Below, in pieces: positions 13,411 to 19,840 of a DNA stretch of 22,404 nt; within the stretch, counting starts at the first letter, position 1, and each line of letters starts with the position of its first letter. The stretch comes from Candidatus Enterococcus ferrettii (GTDB lineage Bacteria > Bacillota > Bacilli > Lactobacillales > Enterococcaceae): the NCBI RefSeq assembly GCF_017377655.1, contig NZ_JAFREL010000105.1, positions 1 through 22,404 on the forward strand, written 5' to 3'. The translations under genes and the position numbers were made by a program. The notes below the pieces were generated by a model. The model ran no database searches, was not told the origin of the DNA, and worked only from the letters and a program-made list of their open reading frames with translations.

Positions 13411-15372
13411 ATGCTTGAAATAAGCAAGCGTCAGCATAAACTATTGAGATTGCTATTGGAGCAAAAAGATTTTTTACCGGTAAATCATTACTCCAAGATT
13501 TTATCTATCTCCGATCGTACGTTGTATAAAGACATCGATAAGCTGAATAAAGCATTAAAGAAAAGGAAAATTGAAATTATAAAACGGCAAGGAAAAGGAA
13601 TTTGTATAAGTAAGTCGAATTTGTCAAATGATGAAATAATAAAAAGCTTCGCTGAAGCTTCGATTCAAATAGACTTCAATCAGTTTCCACTCGAACGACA
13701 AATAAAAATAGCTGACTACTTATTATTAAGGAACGAAAAAGTATCCTACCAGCTTTTGTCTGAAAAATTTTTAGTCAGTAGAACCTCTATATCAAATGAT
13801 TTAGATCAAATACAGACAATTATTGAAGGAAGCTCAGCAGCGATTCGTTCTGATAATAATGGAACAAAAGTAGTTGGAAAGGAATCTGAAATACAAAAGG
13901 CAATCAAACAATATGCTTACTTTATCATTGATAAATCAGACTTAACTAGTAGTTTTAAAGTCCAATTTTCTGACTTATTATTTAGGTTTTTACCTAAAGA
14001 CATTATCGAAAAAGTTTCTATGCTTCTGCACACAAATGATCACTTTGATATCGATAAATTACCAGATAACTATTTTCAATCATTGGTACTGTCAATTAGT
14101 ATACTCATTTCTCGGTTGCAAGAAGGGTTTCATATTGAACATCAAGATAATTTCTTGTTTGAAAATGTGGAGTCGCTTAAAACATTCTTTTTAGCCAATG
14201 AATTAGTAGAGCATCTCGAATTAAATAATAGTATCAAGTTTGATTCAAACGATTTTGAATACCTAAATCGGCAATTAGTTGCTCACGGATTTGAACCGCA
14301 ATTAAAAGATACAACGACTCAGAAGCAATACGATGCCGTGGTAAAAAAAATGATCAAGGAAATGAGTGATTCAATTCAGGTTGACTTAACTAGTGATGAC
14401 AAGTTATATATGAATATTCTTTATCACTTAGTGTCCATGATCTATCGATCCAAATTAAATGTTCCAGTTAGCAATCCGCTTTTGGAGGAAATAAAACGAG
14501 AATACTCTGTTTTATACAGTACAACATGGCTAATATTGGCTGGAATTGAGAAAGAATTAGGTATTCGATTAACCGATGATGAAGTTGCGTTTATGATGAT
14601 ACATTTTCAGGGCGCAATTGATCGGATTTCAGAGAATCGAAAGATATTAATTGTTTGTCCCACAGGAATTGGAACGTCAGAGCTGATTGCTAATCGCTTA
14701 AAAAGAGTGTTTTCTCCGCAAGATATCGTGGAGGTAACCTCGCTGCGAAAACTTTATAAAAGAGATTTGAACAAGGTCGATTTAGTGATCTCCTCAGTAC
14801 AACTAGAAAAAATTGAAGTTCCCGTAACGTATGTTTCTCCTTTAATGAGCAAACAAGATTTAAAAAAGGTTTCTGCAACTTATTTGGATTTATTCTATGA
14901 TGAAGAAGAATCAAAGGATCACTCTTTTGAGCATTTAGGCAAAATAATCGATCCGACTATGGTTTTTCTAAATGAAACAATAGCTACTAAAGAAAAATGC
15001 ATAAAAAAAATCACCCAAAAACTCTTGCAAGATAATTTAGTTACAGATTCTTTTGAGCAAGCTATTTGGGATAGAGAGAAGTTAGGCGTGACAGATCTTC
15101 CAACCGGAGTAGCGATTCCACATCCGTCACCGTCAACAGTTAAGGAAAGTAAGTTAGTAATTATGACATTGATAAAACCAATACGTTGGAATCTTCGAAT
15201 GGTTAATACCGTTTTAATGATCTGCGTAGCAGAAAAGGACTTAAAGGATATAAAAGGCATACTGTCAGAAATTTACCGGATCGTTGAGTCAAAAAAAAAT
15301 GTCGATCGCTTTATCTTTGGTAAAACAAAAGAAGAAATAATGAAAGTATTAGGAGGAGATAAAATTGATTGA
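13411..15372 (+). CDS. PRD-containing PTS regulator (BglG/MtlR-type activator)
   Basis: A 653-residue multi-domain regulator that reads PTS phosphorylation state. Domains in order: an N-terminal helix-turn-helix (about 5-60, LLRLLLEQKDFLPVNHYSKI then SDRTLYKDIDKLN), a second Mga-like helix-turn-helix (about 85-150), PRD1 (about 170-280), PRD2 (about 300-405, with His339 and His398 in ILYHLV and MMIHFQG), an EIIB-like domain with Cys416 in the CPTGIGTS loop, and a C-terminal EIIA domain with His571 in GVAIPHPSP. Such proteins activate the neighbouring PTS operon when the sugar is present. RBS AAAGGAGCGGG is clear. It overlaps the EIIA gene by 8 bases, so regulator and transporter are co-expressed. 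Confidence 0.94.
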   Translation: MLEISKRQHKLLRLLLEQKDFLPVNHYSKILSISDRTLYKDIDKLNKALKKRKIEIIKRQGKGICISKSNLSNDEIIKSFAEASIQIDFNQFPLERQIKIADYLLLRNEKVSYQLLSEKFLVSRTSISNDLDQIQTIIEGSSAAIRSDNNGTKVVGKESEIQKAIKQYAYFIIDKSDLTSSFKVQFSDLLFRFLPKDIIEKVSMLLHTNDHFDIDKLPDNYFQSLVLSISILISRLQEGFHIEHQDNFLFENVESLKTFFLANELVEHLELNNSIKFDSNDFEYLNRQLVAHGFEPQLKDTTTQKQYDAVVKKMIKEMSDSIQVDLTSDDKLYMNILYHLVSMIYRSKLNVPVSNPLLEEIKREYSVLYSTTWLILAGIEKELGIRLTDDEVAFMMIHFQGAIDRISENRKILIVCPTGIGTSELIANRLKRVFSPQDIVEVTSLRKLYKRDLNKVDLVISSVQLEKIEVPVTYVSPLMSKQDLKKVSATYLDLFYDEEESKDHSFEHLGKIIDPTMVFLNETIATKEKCIKKITQKLLQDNLVTDSFEQAIWDREKLGVTDLPTGVAIPHPSPSTVKESKLVIMTLIKPIRWNLRMVNTVLMICVAEKDLKDIKGILSEIYRIVESKKNVDRFIFGKTKEEIMKVLGGDKID

Positions 15373-15817
15373 TGAAGGATTAATCGTGTTGGATTCAGCG
15401 TTAACAAATAAGGCGTCCATCATTTATCACTTATCAGAAAAGGCAAAAGAGCTAGGTTATTTAAATAATAGCGCTCGTTACATTGATGCTGTGAATGAAA
15501 GAGAAGAAGAGTTTTCTACAGCGATTGGCTATGACGTAAGCATTCCTCATGGTAAATCGAAAGAAGTGATCAATCCTTTTATCTGTTTTCTTAGAACGAA
15601 ACAACCAATTCAATGGGACAATACTGGTAAACCCGTTGAGCTAGTGTTTATGTTAGGAATACCAGAGGAGAACAAAACAACCTTTCATTTGAAAGTACTT
15701 GCTGAAATTAGCAAAAAACTTTTAGATGACGGTTTTAGAAATGATTTGTTAACCGGCAATAAAGAGTTGATTTTAGATTCATTATATCAAGTAGAAAAAA
15801 AAATAGGAGGAAACTAA
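15365..15817 (+). CDS. PTS fructose-family EIIA protein
   Basis: A 150-residue PTS EIIA (fructose/mannitol type) that passes phosphate from HPr to EIIB. The phosphorylated histidine is His62 in VSIPHGKS. The start is a TTG (15365) with AGGAGGAG six bases upstream. No ATG lies in frame nearby, so the TTG start is well supported. It overlaps the end of the regulator gene by 8 bases, and the EIIB gene begins two bases after its end with a GGAGG site inside it. This is a stand-alone subunit, as in operons where EIIA, EIIB and EIIC are separate proteins. Confidence 0.92.
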   Translation: MIDEGLIVLDSALTNKASIIYHLSEKAKELGYLNNSARYIDAVNEREEEFSTAIGYDVSIPHGKSKEVINPFICFLRTKQPIQWDNTGKPVELVFMLGIPEENKTTFHLKVLAEISKKLLDDGFRNDLLTGNKELILDSLYQVEKKIGGN

Positions 15818-15818
15818 T

Positions 15819-16130
15819 ATGAAAATCGTTGGAGTATCGGCATGTCCTACTGGGGTAGCCCACACATACATGGCACAAGAAGCATTGGAAAAAGAAGGAA
15901 AGAGAAGAGGATACGATATTAAGATCGAGACTCAGGGGAGCATTGGTATTGAAAATGAGGTTAGTGAAGAAGAAGTAGAGGAAGCAGATATAGTCATTTT
16001 GGCTGTATCCGTTTTTATAGAAAATGAAGAACGTTTTGAAGATAAGTTGACTATTCATGCTGATGTTAACGATGCGATCTCATATCCTGCGAAAGTGTTG
16101 GATGAAGTTGAAAAATTGGTGAACAGTTAG
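15819..16130 (+). CDS. PTS fructose-family EIIB protein
   Basis: A 103-residue EIIB. Cys9 in the loop SACPTGVAHTYMAQEAL is the phosphorylated residue and the surrounding sequence is the hallmark of fructose-type EIIB. Later the segment IKIETQGSIGIENEV is also characteristic. The C-terminal part continues with ADIVILAVSVFIENEERFED. It carries phosphate from EIIA to the sugar held by EIIC. It lies between EIIA (2-base gap) and EIIC (18-base gap) in one operon. Confidence 0.95.
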   Translation: MKIVGVSACPTGVAHTYMAQEALEKEGKRRGYDIKIETQGSIGIENEVSEEEVEEADIVILAVSVFIENEERFEDKLTIHADVNDAISYPAKVLDEVEKLVNS

Positions 16131-16148
16131 GAAGCAGAGGAGGAAAAA

Positions 16149-17249
16149 ATGACTATTAAGACGATTTTAAAGGAAGTTCAAAAAGCATTTCTGAGTGGAG
16201 TCTCCTTTATGATGCCGGCAGTAGTCGCTGGAGGTATTATGTTGGCTATATCCCTAGCTACTGGGGAAAAAAGCGATACAGGAGTGGTTGTTACCAACGA
16301 ATTAATGCAAAATATTAATTTATTAGGTAAAGCAGCTTTTGCTATGATGATTCCAATTTTAGGGGGCTATATCGCTTATTCGATTGCGGGTAAGCCCGGG
16401 TTAGCACCTGGCATGATTCTTGGTTTCCTTGCAAATAATGCTGTGACTGTAAACGGGGTAGAAGTGAAGTCAGGATTTCTAGGTGCGATGCTTTTAGGGG
16501 TTGCAGCAGGATATTTAGTAAAGTGGATGAAGAAATGGAAGGTCAGTAAAACAATTAAAACTATTTTACCGATCCTGATTATACCGACTATTTCGGTTTT
16601 CGTTCTTGGTCTGATTTATATCTATGTTATTGCTACACCATTAGCCTTTCTGATGAACGGATTAACTAGCATCATGAGTAGTTTAAACGGTAGCAGTGCG
16701 ATTCTGCTGGCAGTATTTATTGGGTTATTTGGAGAGGTTGACATGGGAGGACCTATCACCAAATCTGTTTCGATGTTTACCCTAGCACTTATGAATGAAG
16801 GTATTTATGAACCAAATGGGATGTTTAGAATTGCTGTAGCGATTCCACCAATTGGTATCTTCTTAGCAACATTATTCTTTAGAAAGAAATTTACTGAAGG
16901 TGATCGGGATGCGGCAGTTGCGGCTGGCATTATGGGGTGTATTGGAATTACTGAAGGAGCTATCCCCTTCGTCGTCAGTGACATGAAAAGAATATTACCC
17001 TCAACAATGATTGGAACCGCAGTAGGATGTGTAATTGGAGCGATTGGAAATGTGAAGTGTTATGTTCCTCATGGTGGATTTGTTGTATTGCCTGTGGTTG
17101 ATAATAAGCTATGGTTTATTGCCGCAATTGTTGTCGGCTCGTTGGTGACAGCAACGATACTCGGTTGTCTAAAGCCAGTTTTAGAAGAGACACCCGCAAA
17201 AAAGAAAGATAAGGCACAGGTAGCGGATTTGACAAAGGAGAAGGCTTAA
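16149..17249 (+). CDS. PTS fructose-family EIIC permease
   Basis: A 366-residue membrane permease with about ten hydrophobic segments. It begins with LSGVSFMMPAVVAGGIMLAI, has GKPGLAPGMILGF (about 80), LFGEVDMGGPITKSVSMFTL (about 195-215), GITEGAIPFVVSDMKRILPS (about 258-278) and VPHGGFVVLP (about 302-311). All are fructose-type EIIC signatures. The end is a charged, cytoplasmic tail. The stop overlaps the start of the aldolase-like gene by one base (TAATG). The family takes up fructose, mannitol-like and other sugars or sugar acids; the substrate cannot be read from sequence. The downstream genes argue against simple fructose uptake. Confidence 0.93.
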   Translation: MTIKTILKEVQKAFLSGVSFMMPAVVAGGIMLAISLATGEKSDTGVVVTNELMQNINLLGKAAFAMMIPILGGYIAYSIAGKPGLAPGMILGFLANNAVTVNGVEVKSGFLGAMLLGVAAGYLVKWMKKWKVSKTIKTILPILIIPTISVFVLGLIYIYVIATPLAFLMNGLTSIMSSLNGSSAILLAVFIGLFGEVDMGGPITKSVSMFTLALMNEGIYEPNGMFRIAVAIPPIGIFLATLFFRKKFTEGDRDAAVAAGIMGCIGITEGAIPFVVSDMKRILPSTMIGTAVGCVIGAIGNVKCYVPHGGFVVLPVVDNKLWFIAAIVVGSLVTATILGCLKPVLEETPAKKKDKAQVADLTKEKA

Positions 17250-17914
17250 TGAAATCAGAAGTAAACGATTTTATCGAAGAAAATAAGGTTATTGCAATTT
17301 GTCGTGGGATTTATGGAGAGAAATTGATCAATCTAGTAACAGCTTTGAACAGTGGGGGAGTGAAATTGGTTGAAGTAACTTTTGATCAGGGGGATCCAGA
17401 ATGTTTGATTAAGACTTCGAATGCCATTGCTTCGTTAGTTAAGGAATTTGGTGATGAAGTAAAAATTGGAGCCGGCACTGTTTTAACCAAGGAGCAAGTT
17501 GAGTCAGCTCATCAATCAGGAGCAGAATACATTATCTCACCTAATACGAACACAACTGTTATCAAACGAACAAAAGAATTAGATATGATCTCAATGCCTG
17601 GAGCACTTTCACCAAGTGAGATAATTATGGCGAATGAAGCTGGGGCTGATTTTGTCAAGGTGTTTCCTGTTAGAGCATTAGGAACAGGCTACATCAAGGA
17701 CATTCTTGGACCAATCAATCATATTAAGCTGATTGCTACTGCAGGTGTGACACCAGAGAACTTGCAAGACTATCTTGATTTAGGATTCAGCGGTGCTGGG
17801 ATTAGCGGATATTTGACGGATAAACGTTTGGTAGATTCAGGTGATTTTGCGACGATAGAAAATCATGCTCAAGAAATGATGAGTATTGTCAGAGATAACA
17901 AAGTCTTAAGTTAA
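17249..17914 (+). CDS. KDPG/KHG aldolase-like protein
   Basis: A 221-residue TIM-barrel protein of the Eda family, which cleaves 2-keto-3-deoxy-6-phosphosugars or 4-hydroxy-2-oxoglutarate by a Schiff base. The Schiff-base lysine is K137 in DFVKVFP, and the base E42 is in VEVTFDQ. GAGTVL (74-79), ISPNTN and MPGALSPSEI are the family blocks. Compared with E. coli Eda, the Arg after E-V-T-L is Asp46, the S-P-G loop is S-P-N, and the P-T-G-G phosphate loop is A-T-A-G (163-166). So the active site is changed and the substrate may differ. ATG 17249 overlaps the EIIC stop, and AAAGGAGAAGG serves as RBS. It probably splits the phosphorylated product of the PTS. Confidence 0.85.
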   Translation: MKSEVNDFIEENKVIAICRGIYGEKLINLVTALNSGGVKLVEVTFDQGDPECLIKTSNAIASLVKEFGDEVKIGAGTVLTKEQVESAHQSGAEYIISPNTNTTVIKRTKELDMISMPGALSPSEIIMANEAGADFVKVFPVRALGTGYIKDILGPINHIKLIATAGVTPENLQDYLDLGFSGAGISGYLTDKRLVDSGDFATIENHAQEMMSIVRDNKVLS

Positions 17915-17985
17915 TCCCATTGTTGAAACGAATGGTCTCATCTGAGTAAAATTTGGATGATCTAGGAGAATAGCAAAAAGAAGCT

Positions 17986-18270
17986 ATGATGAAATTTTTC
18001 CTAGATATATTCAGTATAGAAGAAGTCAAACGAATTAATGAGTTAGGATTTATTGATGGAATGACGACGAATCCTACGATTATTGCTGAAGAAGGGAGCG
18101 GCTTTCAAGAAGCAATTAAAGAAATTTATTCTATTGTCGGAGGAACTGTGAGTGCAGAAGCCACAGAAGCATAAATCGAAGAGATGATCTCGAAAGCCGA
18201 GGTTTAAAAAAAATGTACAAGCAATATTGTTGTTAAGATCCCAATGACAGAGCAAGGATTGAGAGCAGTT
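17986..18270 (+). pseudogene. Transaldolase/fructose-6-phosphate aldolase-like gene, decayed
   Basis: The frame begins [20 protein letters not shown], then [20 protein letters not shown], ending SAEATEA before a TAA at 18172. It continues in the same frame with IEEMISKAEV, a second TAA (18205), then SNIVVKIPMTEQGLRAV and a third TAA (18271). These are the first and catalytic-lysine blocks (V-V-K-I-P-M-T) of the TalC/FsaA transaldolase family, which normally has about 215 residues. The C-terminal half is missing and the ribosome binding site is weak. It lies between the aldolase-like and isomerase-like genes, so the operon once had a third sugar-phosphate enzyme. Confidence 0.85.
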
Positions 18271-18302
18271 TAAAGAAGAATGGAGAATAAGTAATTTTTA
18301 AT

Positions 18303-18333
18303 TTCTGTAAGCTAAATAGTCATTCTTACAGAA
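18303..18333. repeat. Perfect 9-bp inverted repeat before the isomerase-like gene
   Basis: TTCTGTAAG (18303-18311) is mirrored by CTTACAGAA (18325-18333) around a 13-base spacer, 33 bases before the ATG of the isomerase-like gene. There is no T run, so it is not a terminator. It could be an operator for a dimeric repressor or an RNA stabiliser after the broken gene. Confidence 0.55.
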
Positions 18334-18365
18334 GTAATATATAAGCAGCTAAGGAGATGATTGCG

Positions 18366-19178
18366 ATGGAAAAACAAAAGAAACCAATCGTTATCATGAA
18401 TTGGTCTATGAGACAAAATCATATCAAAGAAGCAAAAGAGTTTGCCAAGCAGATTAGCGCCCAAAAAAATACTGACATTGATGTTGTGATTTTACCTTCC
18501 ATGGGAACTATATATCCAGTGCATGAAGTTCTAAAAAACACTTCAGTTCAACTAGGTGCACAAAATATTGCGCCTGTTGAAAATGGTGAGTTGACTGGAG
18601 AGTTTTCGATTGAGTCTCTAATTGATATGAAAGGAACCTTTATCGAATTAGGGCATTGGGAACGCCGGTATCTCTTCAATGAAACTGACAATATCATCAA
18701 TAAAAAAATTAAATTGGCTCTAAAAAACGGAGTGAATGTAATTCTATGTATTGGTGAACAGAATAAAAAAGATGCCGATAATGTAATTGATGATTTGAAG
18801 GATCCAAATTATGAGGTTGACCTAGAACATGAGTTGTTTTTATACATTTACAATGGATTATACTGCGTTAAAGAAAAAGATTTAGATAAGATTGTTATCG
18901 CCTATACTCCAGCTTGGGCAGTTGGAAAGAGTAAAGCTGCTGGAGCACCTCATATTAAGATGGCGACATCAATCATTCGAAAAGCGATCGCAACAATATT
19001 TGGCGAAGCAGCAAATGAAAAAGTTCGCATTGTTTATGGTGGATCAGTCAGTCCTGAGAATAGTATAACAATGATAAAACTAGCAAAATTAGATGGTGTT
19101 TTATTAGGTAGATTTGGCAGCGATTCAAATCGATTGCAACAAATTGTCGAAGTAACCAAGAATTTGAGGGGAAAATAG
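18366..19178 (+). CDS. Triosephosphate isomerase homologue with altered active site
   Basis: A 270-residue TIM-barrel protein of the TpiA family. ATG 18366 lies nine bases after AAGGAG; an ATG directly abutting that site (18357) is less likely. Family features kept are the catalytic His97 (ELGHWERR), ILCIGEQ, the loop-6 hinge PAWAVGKSK and the phosphate loop YGGSVSPENS. But the catalytic Glu (A-Y-E-P-V-W) is Thr181 (AYTPAW), and the catalytic Lys (N-W-K-M-N) is Ser14 (NWSMR). The G-G of the phosphate site (L-V-G-G) is G-R (LLGRFG). A normal triosephosphate isomerase reaction is therefore unlikely. It belongs to the PTS operon and probably acts on another sugar phosphate or has a regulatory role. 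A housekeeping tpiA would be encoded elsewhere. Confidence 0.85.
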   Translation: MEKQKKPIVIMNWSMRQNHIKEAKEFAKQISAQKNTDIDVVILPSMGTIYPVHEVLKNTSVQLGAQNIAPVENGELTGEFSIESLIDMKGTFIELGHWERRYLFNETDNIINKKIKLALKNGVNVILCIGEQNKKDADNVIDDLKDPNYEVDLEHELFLYIYNGLYCVKEKDLDKIVIAYTPAWAVGKSKAAGAPHIKMATSIIRKAIATIFGEAANEKVRIVYGGSVSPENSITMIKLAKLDGVLLGRFGSDSNRLQQIVEVTKNLRGK

Positions 19179-19258
19179 TCTAAAAAAATTGGATATAGTT
19201 AGCTGTAAAATGAGGATAGATCAAGTATGTACTAACTAGTGTACTAGAATATACGCAC

Positions 19259-19289
19259 AGCTCCAAAAAATATTATATTTTTTGGAGCT
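19259..19289 (+). terminator. Terminator after the isomerase-like gene
   Basis: AGCTCCAAAAAATA and TATTTTTTGGAGCT form a perfect 14-bp stem with a three-base loop, 80 bases after the isomerase-like stop. The T run is inside the stem and the tail is short (TCTATC), so efficiency is uncertain. The symmetry allows it to work in both directions. Confidence 0.6.
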
Positions 19290-19442
19290 TCTATCATCAG
19301 TACAAGTTATATGAACGTTACCGTTGCTAAGCCTATGATTGTCTAAATTATGAAATATTAAAATTTTGGCTATACTAAAATACTTATGTTTAGCAAGCTA
19401 TTTCTTACCTCATCATTTTCTATTATCAATTAAATTACGTCT

Positions 19443-19486
19443 AAGCCAATCCGCTATTGAAATAAATTAGCAGATTGGCTTTTTTC
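19443..19486 (+). terminator. Strong rho-independent terminator with no gene before it
   Basis: AAGCCAATCCGCTA (19443-19456) pairs with TAGCAGATTGGCTT (19468-19481) with one mismatch, followed by TTTTTC. It is the best terminator in the stretch, but no open frame ends upstream apart from the isomerase-like gene, whose own hairpin is 160 bases earlier. It may be a second terminator of that operon, or the end of a small RNA encoded in 19290-19442. Confidence 0.7.
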
Positions 19487-19840
19487 TTAATGAGAGTGTA
19501 ATGGAAAAAGATTTGCGACGAACTTTAAGCGCTTTGTGAAAAAATAGATGTATTAGTAAAATGTATGATTATGGGAAAATAAATACTACTAGAGGATCAA
19601 TACAAATTTCGAATAATGTCTGATTATTAGACACTATTTTGAGAATTTATGAATTGATGGTGATTTAAACTAGAAGTAATCAATTAATGAAAAGAGGATA
19701 AACATGTGAAAATACTGTTACATAGTAGTAACAACTGTAGTTCCTAAGAAGTATCTTACAAATAACTCATGTAGAAGTGAATATTCTGCCTTCAAATGTA
19801 TTATAAAATGATTAGTTCCTTAAAATATAGGGGGGATCGA
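19487..19840. other. Upstream region of the surface-protein cluster
   Basis: No gene is called. A short frame starting at 19501 (MEKDLRRTLSAL, stop) has several stops after it and no clear family. An AAGCGCTT core lies at 19527-19534, and TGTTAC/GTAACA (about 19715-19732) form a small inverted repeat. A promoter for the GTG at 19841 is not obvious. Confidence 0.4.

Noticed and set aside
19501..19620. Short frame MEKDLRRTLSAL as a regulator gene.
   Set aside because: It stops after 12 codons; further frames are interrupted and no family could be assigned.
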